A DNA stretch of 64,000 bases from assembly GCA_039720395.1 (NCBI GenBank), contig CM077820.1, positions 50,459,666-50,523,665 of the forward strand. Reading direction: 5' to 3'. The stretch comes from Liquidambar formosana. Lineage: Eukaryota > Streptophyta > Magnoliopsida > Saxifragales > Altingiaceae. The notes beneath the pieces were generated by a model. That model was not told the DNA's origin. It was given only the letters and a program-made list of their open reading frames with translations, and did no database searches. Position numbers and translations under genes: made by a program. The stretch's first letter is position 1. Every line of letters begins with the position of its first letter. Of the stretch, positions 11,546 to 24,104 are shown piece by piece.

Positions 11546-14500
11546 TGTGGCCTTAATGGTATGTATTAATGGTGCGCCTCAAATGCCCAAATTAATTAGG
11601 CCTTTTTCTTATCTTATGTATATTTTCACTCTTCGGTCAAGAACCAGAAAATTTAAACTGAAGAGATGGACTGTTTGTCCGCCTTCTGCTTCTTCTTCTT
11701 CGACTCAAACGCCTTCTCCATTCAAAGTGTGTCTCTCTCTCCCCTCTGACTCTTTTCGTTTTCTCTTTTCTTCTTCGATTGGGCACAAGATTTCTCTGCC
11801 ATTTTGGCAAGGATGTAAATATATTTTGCTTTCTATTCTGCCTTTTCTGTAATGCAAATAATATGATTGCTGGTTTAGCTTATGACGATTTATGTTTGCG
11901 TTTCGGATAATTTTAAATTGTTGGTAATGTACGCGTAAATGGGTTTGTCAATCTCCAAAATGGGTTTTTGGGTTGCAAGATGGAACATTGTTCTCCTTGA
12001 CAATTCTCAAGTAGTGAGAAGAAATTTTTTGGAATTGTGCTCTGTACAAGCCCTCTGGCCATATTTTCTTATGTGCTACCATGCTGCTGCCTTATTAGGT
12101 TGAACACATCTTAATTGGAACTGAGTGAGTTTTTGGTATTTGCTCCCTTGAGGCTGCAATTATTGATTAAGTAGTTTAGTTGTTGACCTCATCTTAATCA
12201 ATGATTCTATATATAAAAATTAATTTACTAAATTTTTACTAGTTGCATGAAGCTTCTAATTCTTTTTATTATTGCTATTAGAATATAATTAGGTTTGGTT
12301 AATTAGTTTAGTTTGTTCATTAAAGGAATTGAATTTGATGAGAATTTGAATTGTATATAATAAAACCATGTTATCATACATTATTTGTTATTATAGAGGG
12401 AAAAGTTGTTTGGAAAAATTTTAGAAATTTTCTTAGGTCTTTTTTTTTTTTCCATAATTTTTGCAATTTTGTTCTATTTTTCAATTTTGTTAGTAATTTG
12501 ATGAAAGCCAAACCAGAAAATCAATAATCTAGCAAACAATTGCTAGAAAATGAGAGAAAATGAGAGGGAAAGTGAGGGAAAATTAAAGGAACTTTGATTG
12601 CTAGAGAGGGAAAGAGTTCTCAGCTCTTTTACAACTCATACAAAATGAAATATTCTTCAAAACTGAATTGAACTATAATTGACTATATATAGATATTCAA
12701 AGCTGTAACTACTCTCAAACAAACTCTAACTAACTCAAACTAATACAACTAGGAAACAAAATACTAATAAAAAACACATGCTAAAAGCTGCTGGACAGTA
12801 TACTATAGTATACATCAGCATGATAATTCAAGCACATCATAATTAATAGTTAGTTTATTTATTACATCATGTTGACATCACAGTCCATTTTCGGTTACTC
12901 GATGGCATCACAGTTCATTTTTTGTTAACTCGATGGTTGGACTAGTGACCCACATCCTGGTCCTGGTCACTTTTACCTCAATTTTGATCTATCTTGTGTA
13001 GAACTCACAAAGGCTTTCAGGAGTGTCCTTTCTTGGGCACTTATCTCATTCCAATTCCTTTCCATTCCATTCGCACAAACCAAACACAGCCTTACACTTC
13101 TCTTATATATATCTCTATATATATATATATATATATCTCCACTATCCAGTCAGGGTTCACAAAATTTAAACTGAAGATACTGCTTTTCTTATGGTTCCTC
13201 TTCTTTAACTCAAAACTTCTTCTTCACTCCAGGTATGTGTCTCTCCTTCCCTCCTCTGTCTCCTCTCTTTTTCATTTTTGCATTTTTTTTCTTGTCCCAA
13301 GTTTCAGACTTTCAGCACAAGACTGTCTAGATACGTGAGGTTCAGACACTTGAATTTACTTATTTATTTATTTATATCTTTTTTTTTTTTTTAATGAAAA
13401 ATGCTTAGAAGCATTTGAACCATTGCTCTGTGCAGGGCCCTTTAGCCCTAATTTCTTATTTGCTACTATGTTGCTGCCTTTTTACGTTGAACAAATCTTA
13501 ATTAGAACTGAATGAGTTCTTGATATTTGTTTCCTTGAGGTTGCAATCATTGATTAACTAGTTTAATTATCGAACATATTATAGTCAATGACTATATGTG
13601 TGTGCTTTTATCTATTGTATTAAAATTTTATTAGTTGCATCAAGCTTCCAATTCATTTTATTTTTATGATGAAAATTGAATATTTTTTGGTTAATTAGTT
13701 TACTTTGTTCATTAGAAAACTTGGATTTGATGAAAATTTGAAATATATATGATAAAACCATTCTCTAATACATAATTATTACTTCTGTGATTATAACTGG
13801 TGTTGAAAGTTGTTTGGAAAATTTTTCCAAATTTTAGAGTTGTTTTTCATATTCTTTGTTTGTGCAATTGGATTTTATATTCTTGCAGAGAGTTAGTTGC
13901 TGCTAGTTGTTTCTGGCTTGCATCAAAACTAGATGAAATCCCAATAAAAGTTAGGCAAGACCTCATTGTTTTCCACAGAATGGGAACGTAGGAGGGAGAA
14001 CTTACCCATTGAGCATTTGGACCTGTTTTCGAAGGTTAGATACCTATGTCATTTATACATTTCTGGAACAGTGGTGGTTGTTTATTAAGGAGAGTGGATT
14101 CGGATAAATAATCAAACTTTTGTAACCATTTTTTTCCTTATCTGGTAAGAATAATTCTTTTTAACCTTTTTTTTATTTAAATCCTTATCTGGTAACAATA
14201 ATTTTATAACCATTTTTTTTTTCTGCAGAATTGGTTAGTTTTAGACTTTTAGTACTGCAAGTGGCTTTACACTTTCAGAATTTTGTTGTGTCTTCTGTTT
14301 ATATTGTTGTCTTTGATCTTTTTTATTTCTTTTCTTACAGTAATTTCAGAGTTGGGGAATGCTTTGAACAGAACAGAACAACATTCATCGAATGAGATGG
14401 GTTTCATTTGTCATGTTGAACATTCTCATAACCTCCAGAACCAGACATGAAGCTTGAAATCTAGCAAACGATAGGGTAGCTTTTGCAGTATAAATATTAT

Positions 14501-14720
14501 ATATACATATATGAAAAGGCCCAGGAAGAGAATGCCTATTGAAAAGAGGCAACAGAAGATTCCATGCCAAAATCCAAGTCTGAACACAGAATTGATGCAA
14601 GCAGGGACAGGAACAAAGACAAAGGAGAGGGAGAGGTGATAGGTGGAGGGATTCTGACTGGGAATGAGAGCGAGAGCTAATCATTATCTGATGTTTATGA
14701 ATGCAGGAGGGCATTAAGAA
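11546..14720 (+). pseudogene. Cyclin-L pseudogene (copy b)
   Basis: Degenerate relative of plant L-type cyclins, nuclear CDK partners in pre-mRNA splicing with a C-terminal RS tail. A leader-like block (11550-11860) is followed by a second, diverged leader block (13080-13330). The exon at 13889-14034 encodes ELVAASCFWLASKLDEIPIK and IVFHRM; after one extra G (ATGGGAACG), the other frame reads RRRENLPIEHLDLFSK, a cyclin-L signature. The exon from 14341 reads RTEQHSSNEMGFICHVEHSH. Farther on, HEA-TGA-NLAND marks a Trp codon changed to stop. An RS-linker-like stretch KSKSEHRIDASRDRNKDKGE lies at 14560-14630. The second half of the cyclin fold is missing. Copy f (58285-59420) shares the frameshift and the TGA, so both lesions predate the duplication. 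Non-functional. Confidence 0.85.
12541..12820. mobile_element. Possible solo LTR-like insertion
   Basis: A 280-bp stretch begins TGCTAG and ends CAGCA, giving a TG...CA structure with a 4-bp terminal inverted repeat. It lies in the part of copy b that is absent from copy f. I could not find a 5-bp target duplication, so this is tentative. Confidence 0.3.
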
Positions 14721-16328
14721 ACTTTAAGGCATCACTCGTCTCAAGGTAAGCATTTTAATTTCTTTCAATTTTCCGAGTAAATAGAATTTCCCTGACTATA
14801 ATAGTGTCTTACCAAATCTAAGTAATTATAAAAGAGACAAACAGTGAGTTGCACCTTCTGAAAAACCTTCCTCTTAATATAGATCATGAATACCATGGCT
14901 CCTCTTATTCTCTGAGGAAGAAGGATTGCTATAGACATCATTCATATACTTGAACCAGTCATTATGGTGTGCCTCCCTTCTACATTCGTAACGTTTAGCA
15001 ACACAAGGTGCAGCGGTTGTATGCTACCAGGTTTGATCATGATGTGTGGCTGCAGAGGAAAATCAGTCAGTGGAGGGAGTAAAATGAAAGGAGGGGGTGG
15101 TTGGGGGGGGGGGGGGGGGGGGGGGGGGTGTGGAACTCGTGACAAAATACAATTTGAGTTGAGTTGATATAATCTGTGTAATATTTTTTGGTATATGAAC
15201 TTCTCACCCCAGAATAAAGTGGACAAGCTCCTCTATGGTAGTTTATCTGGTTCTTTGGCTACCAAAAATAGGTTGCTTTGTAATGGTATGGGCATTGCTG
15301 CCTTCATTCTTCTGCAGTAGTGGAACAGTTTGGAATGCAGAACTACCCCCTCTTCTTAGAAGTGACAGCCTGGCTTCTTTAATGCATACGGTGATTAATA
15401 TGTATCCATTTGGGCCACAGCTCTCCAGTTGGTACCTTCCTACTGCCCAACAAAGTTGGACTCATATGGAAGAATCACAGCTTTCCCATGGTCTTCTTTT
15501 GCTGTTTCCCATTATGTTTGGGAAGTGTTCTAATGCTCTGTAATTTTTGACATTCGAATTTCTTTGTCTCTTTTCTGAAGCTGGACTGAGTATCAAGGTT
15601 AGAGTTCATCTTAGGAACGAAGTGTCTGGTATTTCGTTCATATATAGGGCATGGAGATTAGTATGTCGATGTTCTTGGGTTGCCTTAGCTGGATATAGCC
15701 TGCTACTGTATGAACATATTATTGTGATTATTAAGCCATGAATATTTTAATTAGGAAGTTTTTGCACTGATACTCTTATGTTTCAGTATACTTGCATATA
15801 TCTCTCCCTGTGTTTTTCATTTGTGGTTTTTTGCCCCCACATTATGCAGACCCTTGCACTTTCCATGACCACATTTGTGAACTTTAGTCCCAAATATTGT
15901 ACGTTGAAACTCGGAAGTGAATGGGCATCGCCAGTTAGAAGATAAAGCTAACCTAAATGATACTCTGTGGGCATCATCTCGATCTACCTGATCAGCTTAT
16001 AAGATCTGACCACTTACAGCGAGGCCACATCCAATGCTCCCTCATTATTGGAGGTGAAGTCCCCACAATAGTGGAAATGCTTTTTATGGCTTCCATGCTA
16101 AATACCAACTGCACAATGCTTGATAACTGACAGGTCGAGAGGAATCAACCTCCTCTTGTGGTCGGTGACGTGGCTCACCCACCTTATAGGCTTGTACCAT
16201 GTGTGCCCCTTAATTTTGCTTGCACGTGTCCCCGGGTGAAAATTTTTTCTACTAACTTGGACACGTGAAAATGTTGAGTGGGCCACATTTAGGTCTGGCA
16301 ATTGGGTGGGTTTGAGTGGGTTTAGATG

Positions 16329-16722
16329 GGGCCTTTATTGGCACCTTAAAACTTGCTTTTTATCTCTCATTTATTTTATATTTTAAAATTTTATGAAAAA
16401 TGCAAAAAGTTTTCATTAAAACTGATCACATAATCTACTAGAATACATCATTATGAACAACTTTGTAAAATTTTTTTTTTCCAAAATCTATCATTTAAAT
16501 GGACTTTGTATCTATTTATATAATACGGACTGTAAATGGCTAAAAATTTTACTTAAACGATAGATTTTGGAAAAACTTTTTTTACAAAGTTGTTCAAAAT
16601 GATGTTTTTTAATAAATAATGCGTTCGGTTTTTATAAAAACCTTTTATATTTTTCAAAAAATCTTAAAGTGTAAAACAAATGGGGGATGAAAAGCAAGTT
16701 TTTAGGTGCCAATAGAGCCCCC
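16329..16722. mobile_element. Long inverted-repeat MITE, about 390 bp
   Basis: The left arm starts GGGCCTTTATTGGCACC and the right arm ends GGTGCCAATAGAGCCC. Both arms continue inward as inverted repeats (CATCATTATGAACAACTTTG against CAAAGTTGTTCAAAATGATG; CCAAAATCTATCATTTAA against TTAAACGATAGATTTTGG). No coding capacity is present. Related copies lie at 61003-61402, 44914-45316 and 45637-46072, with half copies at 7838, 31078, 43475 and 54060. Confidence 0.8.
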
Positions 16723-17558
16723 TTATATGGGTTTAATCATAATATCATCCAAACCCAATCCAACTCAACCCATTTACATGAAAAACCTATTTAAGCAAAA
16801 CCCAAACTGACCCATTTATTGAAAGTAAAAACCCAACCCAACCCAACCCGCATTTCTTTGCTTACTTGTTTTAGACGTTAATTGGGCTTGTGGTTCTACT
16901 TCTAACGTTTGGAGACTTTGTATTATAATTTTTTTTTATACCTAAAATAAAAAAAGAAAAAACATTTATCCATTATTTTTGCTACTTTTATCCACGACAA
17001 CTCATTTTTAGATCTCTAAAATATAAAATCTCAAAGTTGAACCAAACCCATTAAATCGGGTTATGACCCAGATTTTAAAAATAAAAAAAAAAAAATTTCC
17101 AACTACTATAGCATTTCGTTTTCAAATCTACCAAAAATACCAAATTCAAAAAATAAAAAAGAGAAACATTGAAAACCTGAAGGGCATTTTCAAATCCCTT
17201 CAGGTAAATGTGCTCATTTCATTATTAAATGTTTATTAAAGGGCATTTTCATTTCATTTACAACCCAATTTTATTAATTGGGTTGTAAATGTGCTCATTT
17301 CATTTTCAGCTAAACATTTCATTTTTAGATCCTATCGGGTTTGTTTCTCACCTAATAATTTTTAAGTAAACCCGATTAGACCCAATTATTAGTTGGACTC
17401 TTTATAGGCACCCATTCATAATCCACTTAATAAAATTACCAGTGCACACCATTTAACTAGGGTGGGTTTGGGCGGGTTTATGGGTTTGGGCACAAATTAC
17501 CAGCCCTAGCCACATCACTGCTTGGTGTTACCATACAAACTCTCATGATTATTTCTGC

Positions 17559-17708
17559 GGGGGAATTTTAGATTGATCGGGCTCGAGAAATAATTACAGT
17601 TAAGTGTTAAGTACTATTAGCTTCTAAGTAAATTACTACTAACTTAACTAAAATTGACTACTAACCGTAATTATTTTTCTTTAGGCCAACTAATCTAAAA
17701 TTCCCCCA
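17559..17708. mobile_element. 150-bp MITE with a 9-bp target duplication
   Basis: The ends GGGGGAATTTTAGATT and AATCTAAAATTCCCCC form terminal inverted repeats. The flanks both read TATTTCTGC (17550-17558 and 17709-17717), a 9-bp direct repeat of the type Mutator-like transposases make. The sub-terminal regions also pair (AATAATTACAGTTA against TAACCGTAATTATT). The duplicate at 62248-62397 has the same flanks, so insertion preceded the duplication. Confidence 0.75.
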
Positions 17709-17978
17709 TATTTCTGCTTACATAGGTCAGTAAGCAGAGTATTTACCATACAAACTCGAAATGAGGAATATTCTGGTTGGTGTTCAAGCCACCCAAGAAA
17801 CCACTTTGCACTGCGTTTGGGGACCGTCGACATGATTGACAAATTCGGAACTATTTATCTCGCCAGGATCAATTTTATCCCGCATTTTATTGAAGATATT
17901 GTGGGCTGTGCTAGATTTTGCTTGCTCAGACTTTTTTTTTTTTTTTTTTGGTTATAATTGAAGGGATATAAACCCTTA

Positions 17979-18213
17979 GGCCATGTTTGTTTGGTTGGAA
18001 TGGAATGGGTGGGAATGGAATCTGATTCCATACTCAAAATAGTCATGAATGAAATAAGATTAAAATAAACATTGCGGAATGAATATTATTTTAATTTTAC
18101 TACTACTGTTCGATTCCATTCCCATTTAATTACCTCATCCAAATATGTTGTTTGGAATGAATTGGAATGAGATTCCATTCCATCCATTCCATTCCAACCA
18201 AACAAACATGGCA
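17979..18213. mobile_element. Tourist/Harbinger-type MITE with a paralogous empty site
   Basis: A 235-bp insertion has terminal inverted repeats of about 29 bp (GCCATGTTTGTTTGGTTGGA at the left, its complement at the right) and a TTA target duplication (17976-17978 and 18214-18216). In the paralogous copy near 62672 the sequence reads AAACCCTTAGCG with one TTA and no insert. A 3-bp TTA target site with GGCC...GTTTG ends is typical of PIF/Harbinger MITEs. Confidence 0.9.
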
Positions 18214-18721
18214 TTAGCGTATTATAATCCTATTTTTTACTCTACTCTCCTTCACTACGAGGTTTCTTGGGCATCTGTGTTGGGCAAGGACCATTATTTG
18301 CGAGTGCTATTGATATTTACCATGGCCCATGGGTTTTGGCTGGCTTGGTTCCAGAAATGAATTTTTTCATGGCTAAGGACATTGGCATTTTGTTACAATC
18401 CCTTTGTGCAACAACTAAATTCTAAAAAGTTACCTTGCCTGCAAAATGCTGTGAAAAACAATCACACCGCTGTAATTCTAAAAGCCAAAGCAGTCTAATT
18501 TTAAAGGAATTCATCATTTCTAGGGAATGTCGGTTCTTCAACACTCTGACAGTTAGTAGCTTATATGCCATGGGGACATTACAGTTTTATTTTAATTTTT
18601 TTGAAAAATATGACCATTGTGAAAATATGATTGTTACAATTCAAATTTCAAAAAATGGAAGTTGGTTGGAAAAAGAGAAAAGATAAAAGAAAAAAGAAAA
18701 AAATGAAGAGAGAGAGAGAGC

Positions 18722-19215
18722 TTGAAGAAAGTTGAACGGGATTTACTCTATCATTGAAAACACTAAAGAAAGTTGTCGGCAGATCATGCAGGCAATTTTG
18801 CCTTGGATTGCATGAAGGCTCTCATCTCTCTTTAATAAAGGAACTTTCTTAAAGGTAATGGCGAATGTGAGTCACCTTGAGATCCTAAATGGATTCCTTC
18901 TGTGTCAGTTCTCGACCTGGCTAGCTAGAGTCCAAAAGAATTTACTCTATGATTGAAAATACAAAAGCTTTTTTATTTTTATAAAAGAATAGGAAAATTC
19001 TTAGAAAATAATAACACTCATTGTTATTAGGAAAAAAAAAAATAAAAGAAAAAAGAAAAAAGAAAAAGAAAAACATATCCTTATGATACCATCCTTATCC
19101 CAATTTTTTTTTTTTTTTTTTTTGCTATGTAGTAGTCCAATGGATGGACCGATACTCAGTGGCAAATGCTTTGATATTTTGTTAGGATTGGGAAAATATT
19201 ATTTGCACCTTTACC
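18722..19215. repeat. 188-bp-type repeat unit plus shared flank (first copy)
   Basis: Contains TTGAACGGGATTTACTCTAT, GGCAATTTTGCCTTGGATT, AATAAAGGAACTTTCTTAAA and GATCCTAAATG, followed by a flank with ATAACACTCATTGTTATTAG. The whole stretch recurs at about 20700-21200, and the repeat unit alone at 20502-20690 and 63505-64000. I found no conserved reading frame in it. Confidence 0.8.
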
Positions 19216-19242
19216 TTTTGTTTGGTTCATGGATTCTATTAA

Positions 19243-19789
19243 GAGCATCTCCAGTCATATGAGCTAAATTACTTGAGTTATTGCAATTTTAGTACATGCG
19301 ACAATGCCAAATGATATAATTTGGCATAAGGTGCTCCAATGGTGTAAATGATATAGTGTACTATTTTTTGTCACAACCTTCATTCCCTTTATTTTTTATA
19401 AATTACCAATTACCATCTTCCAACTTCCATTGTTTTAACCACAAAATTATGATGCTAACTAGATTTCCCATGTGTGACTTATATATATATATATATATAT
19501 AAGATTTCAATATTATTTTTTAAAATATTTTATTTATTTATGGGCTGTTTGGCTATTGAGAAAATTTTGGAACAGAAATATTATATTTTTCACAGTTGTT
19601 GGTATGTTTGGTTGTTGAGAAATTAAGGGAGAGCTGACATGACAAATATAACAATAGCTCACTCCTATGCTATATTTGGTACAAGAGTGAGCTATAGTTA
19701 TTTTTAGCATACCATTGGAGCAGCTCAACTTGTGCTAAATGCTATAATATAGCAATAGCACATGTTATAGCTTACCACTGGAGATGCTT
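19243..19789. mobile_element. Inverted-terminal element, about 547 bp
   Basis: Starts GAGCATCTCCAGT and ends ACTGGAGATGCT, flanked by TTAA-like sequence on both sides. The paralogous stretch near 21195 lacks the whole 19215-19985 region, consistent with an insertion. Inside are repeated variants of ATAGCTCACTC/GAGCTATA, a TA run (19481-19501) and no coding frame. The superfamily is not assigned. Confidence 0.55.
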
Positions 19790-20501
19790 TAAGGAGAAAA
19801 AAAAGGAAGGAAAAAAACACTTAAGGAGGAAAGAAAATGAAAAGGAAAGATGAAATCATATCAACCCAAAATTATTCAAATTCTTTTTCTTCTTCCAATT
19901 TTCCATTGCAACCAAATAAAGGAAAGTACAATTTCTTATAGTTTATTTTTTTTTTCCATGATAAAATCCACAAAGCAAATAGAGCCTTAAAGAAGCCTCC
20001 CCCACTCCTCAAGTGTGAAGAGGAGGGTGGGAAGCTTTCTCTCTCTCTCTCTCTTTCTTATTATTATTATATTTTTATATATTGCAATTGGGATAACGAT
20101 GGTATAAAGATAAATAAGATTTATCAAAAAGATAAATATGACATGTGACATTATATGAGTAAGGTAAGGAGAAGCTCATCCTCTATTAGGACCCAAGTAT
20201 TTTCATCCGGGGTAAACTTGTCACCACCTAGGTGGTTTTCATATTCCTTTTTCTAAGTTAAGAAGAAAGAAGAAAAAAAAAACCCTTAAATTTTCTATTA
20301 ATTTTTTATTTACCATTTTCACATCAGTGGATAAGAATAATGGGTGAATTTATTTGGTATATTTAGAGTTTTTTTTTTCCCCCTGGCCTTCTAAGACTCT
20401 AGTCTCAACGACCGATTGCCTCATGCAGCTCTCATAATGAACTCTGTAATTACAGTGGGGGGAAAATACAAGGATGACAGTATCGTTGATCTATTTGTTG
20501 A

Positions 20502-21200
20502 GTCGTAGTGGTGTGAACTAGAGAAAGTTGAACGGAATTTACTCTATGATTGAAAATATTAAAGAAAGTTGAACTAAAGAAAGTTGTCGGCGGATCATAC
20601 AGGCAATTTTGCCTTGGATTCCATGAAGGCCCATCTCTCTTTAATAAAGGAACTTTCTTAAAGGTAATGGCGAATGTGAGTCACCGTGAGTCGTAGAGGT
20701 GTGAACTAGGGAAAATTGAACGGGATTTACTCTATGATTGAAAATACTAATGAAAGTTGAACTAAAGAAAGTTGTCGGCGGATCAAACAGGCAATTTTGC
20801 CTTGGATTCCATGAACGCTCATCTCTCTTTAATAAAGGAACTTTCTTAAAGGTAATGGCTAATGGGAGTCACCGTGAGATCCTAAATGCACTTCTTCGGT
20901 GTCAGTTCTCTACCTCGCCAGCTAAGAGTCCAAAAGAATTTACTCTATGATTAAAAATACTAAAGCTTTTTTTATTTTTATTTTTATGAAAGAATAGGAA
21001 AATTCTTAGAAACTAATAACACTCATTGTTATTAGAAAAAAAAAATGAAAAATGAAAAAGAAAAACATTTCCATAAGTGATACCATCCTTATCCCATTTT
21101 TTTTTTTTTGCTATGTAGTAGTCCAATGGATTGATCGATACCCAGTGGCAAATGCTTTGATATTTTGTCAGGATTGGGAAAGTGCTATTTGCACCCTTAA
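20502..21200. repeat. Tandem 188-bp repeat array (two units) and flank
   Basis: Units start at GTCGTAG (20502 and 20690) and each spans GTGTGAACTA, a TTGAACGG..TTTACTC block, GTTGTCGGCGGATCA, GCAATTTTGCCTTGGATTCC and AATGKGAGTCACCGTGAG. The second unit continues into the GATCCTAAATGCACTTC flank, as at 63979. A frame at 20738-20950 matches no family I recognise and is not kept in the other units. Confidence 0.85.
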
Positions 21201-24104
21201 AGGAGCCTCCCCAACTCAAGTGTGAAGAGAAGGGTGGGAAGCTTTCTCTCCCCACCATTTTTTTTTGTTTTTTTTTGTTTTTTTGGAGTACAAATTGGGA
21301 TAACGAGGAAAATACTTGCCTCCACCCATTGGAGGAGGAGCTCTCCCCATCTCCCACTTATATTTTGCCATTTGTCCAAATAAATAAAAAGAATTGATTA
21401 TGTGTATGCATTCCTATGTTTACATAATTGTGATCACATTTTCATAAGTCCATATTTACGTATTACATATTTATATTAACACGAATATGTGTACATATGT
21501 TATTATCCACGTATTTGTTTGTTCGTGTTTTTAAATTCATATCTTTTTAAAATATTTATGACGTGTGGCATAAAATGAATGGAGGCGGTGAGGAGCTCTT
21601 TTACCCTGGGTGGAGGCAAGTATTGTCCGGATAACGATGGTATAAAGATAAATAGGATTTACCAAAAAAGTATCACTGTCAAGTGTCAATGCAACAAAGA
21701 GTGGATAGCTGTGGTTTAGTCCAATATTATAAACTTACTATTATAAGCTCGTATTCGATGCTGAATTCAAATAGTGTTGAGTTAGCTCAGCACTATTGTA
21801 TTGTACTTTGGATATTGGATTAAAAGTTAAAAAAACTATTATTGAAATGATCAAAATGACTTTAATTGGCAATTTTTTCAACTTTTAATTCAAGCCTTCC
21901 AAAAGGTGATCCAACAGTGTGGATCACCTCAGCATGGTGCTGAGTTTTGAGTACTCGACATCAAATCCAAAATCTACTTTTATATGTGCTTCATCGCATC
22001 ATCTTTACTGTCCCCAAGCCATGATAGAATTTAAATCGTTTGTCAGTTTTTTTCTTGTAAGGATCTTGTAGGACTTTTCTGGGCCATCTGTTTGGTTTGT
22101 AAATGCATAAAAAAAAATAAAAAATCATTGAATCATCAAAGCTCGAAACAAGTACCCTAGGTGGAATGGGGTTTGCTTGGATGAGTCATAAACTCGGATA
22201 TTCTGGGTTTGACCCCTCTTAATGTCGTTGTTCGGACTTAATTGATAACTGTGGTTTATGGGTGATTGCCTTTATCCAGGGTAAAATCCCAATCCCACTG
22301 GTGTCATTAAAAAATAATAAATAAAGAAATAAAGAAAGAGAAGGGCATGAAAAGCCCCCCATATAATAGGTCTGCTGGGCTCTCTCTCCTTACTCTCTGT
22401 ACTCCTTATTTTGGCATCCATAGCTACCATCTTTTTTTCACGTTCATTTTCCATATATGGTATTTCTCAAAATCGTCCTCGGCGCGCAGTAATCAGATGG
22501 CGAAGAAAGCAATTCTCCTCATTTGATAGGTAAGAGATGGAGGTAAGCTTGCCAAAAAATCTTCCTTGTTTTCAATTCTCACATTAGCTGATATTTTGTT
22601 GTCGCCGTCATCCTCGTTTTGTTCTTTGATTTTTGCTTTGAATCTGTATTTTCTTGGAAGGGAAAGAAACAGAAGAAAAATGACAGATGTAGGACATTTT
22701 GGACAATATTATTATTATTATTTCCCTATTTGGTACAATTGCTGAATTGCATCAAAAGTTGTTGAGCACTTGGTTGCTCCAATTGGAGGTCATTTGGGTT
22801 CTCTGTTTAACTACCATGCCAATGGTTGAAAAAGTGAAGAAGATTATTATATTATTGACTTGATTCAATTATCCAACCATATGATTTTCTTTTTATATGA
22901 AAACAGTTTTTATTATTATGAAATATTACTACGATTTAGCCATATAATCAACATTATCATGTAATTTACAAACCATAATTATATTTTTCATCTCTTATCA
23001 AAACATGTAATAATAAATATAAAGGCTATAGTTTACATGTAAAAATAAAACTCTTAGGTCAGATTTGTTTGGTCGGAATCCGCAAAGGCCATTGTAATTT
23101 CATTTCATTTCATTTTAATTTTCCTTCGATTCCAACTAAACAAAGGCATCCACACCTTTTTGTAACCATTTGATCTTTCTAAATCCAACTCTGATTTGTG
23201 TCGGGTTGGAATAAAAAACCCAAAATCCGTTTCAATCAATTAAAACCATTTCTCCGTTCTGATACCTTGATACGGTTATCCTTCTTCCCCCCTCAGTCTG
23301 GCCATAATCCCATCCTAATGTCCCTCTCAATCTCTCAGATCTCGCCATCATCTAACCCTATGATGCCCAGATAATGAAGCCGTGGCGAGGAGATTTCTAA
23401 GCCCAGATAGAATATGTGATGGAGTTCATAGATTTTTAACTCGTGGGTTAATTCATTGTTAAAATTATCATAATTATTATTTATAAATTAAAAAAAAAAG
23501 AAAAAAAAAGAAAGGACGGAAGGGTTTCAATCGTTTCTGTATGGTGAACCTGATGTAATGAGGGTTTCATGGATTTGGTGCTATTGTTTCGTGCAAGTTG
23601 CTGATTCACAACCATCGCCAAACAAAATAGGACAAAAACAAGGGAAGGCGAGGTCACAAGAAGGGATAATATTTTTTTATTTATTTGTTTTTTCTCAGTA
23701 TCAAGCATTTTAAAGTCAGACAAGGATAAAAAGTAAAAAACCGGAGCCTCACAACTTGCTTCCACTAGCTCGTTGCAGGAATGATGAAAAAAGAAAAATT
23801 GTAGGACTCATTTACTTATGATTTTATTAATAAATAAATAAATAAATTGCAAGAATCATCCTCAAACCTCCACATCTAGCGGATGAGTGATCTAAGATTA
23901 CAAAGTGAAAGAGGCCGAGTGGGAAAGAGTCGCTGGAAGGGATAACAAACAGAGAAAGGGTTTCGGTCTTCTGGTGTTTTTTTTTTTTTTTTGGTGGATA
24001 AAAAATCAATTCCCTCTTAAACTAGCCCTATCAATCAAATCTTCCCAAATAACAACCATTATTTGTGAAAGAAAACTAGATTCCTATAAACGATTACATT
24101 TTCC
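21201..24104. other. Intergenic region
   Basis: No gene is recognised. The beginning (21205-21250) matches 19990-20040. A leader-like CT-rich stretch followed by GATAGGTAAGAG lies at 22380-22540, but no coding continuation was found. A small element with inverted ends (GTTTGTTTGG ... CCAACTAAACAAA) may lie at about 23060-23150. Frames here are short or lysine/phenylalanine-rich from homopolymers. Confidence 0.5.

Larger units (their letters stand above)
14721..18530. other. Left copy of a ~3.8-kb duplicated flank (pairs with 59421-62985)
   Basis: Colinear and almost identical to 59421-62985 except for indels. It holds a G homopolymer (about 15104-15128) and possible exon-like pieces (for example 14707-14744 before GTAAGC) that I cannot assign. 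Three inverted-repeat elements are listed separately. Open frames at 15235-15543 and 15547-15741 are not conserved as proteins between the copies. No functional gene is supported. Confidence 0.75.

Noticed and set aside
14942..15226. Proline- or glycine-rich frames around 15100 and 59800
   Set aside because: They arise from a G homopolymer whose length differs between the copies.
15235..15543. 102-residue frame with a hydrophobic start in the duplicated flank
   Set aside because: The near-identical duplicate at 59939-60243 does not keep the same frame, so it is unlikely to be protein coding.
22380..22560. Possible orphan first exon (GATGGCGAAGAAAGC... before GGTAAG)
   Set aside because: No downstream exon in frame could be found and the coding stretch ends within a few codons.
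23060..23150. Short inverted ends GTTTGTTTGG ... CCAACTAAACAAA
   Set aside because: Too short and imperfect, without a clear target duplication, to call an element with confidence.
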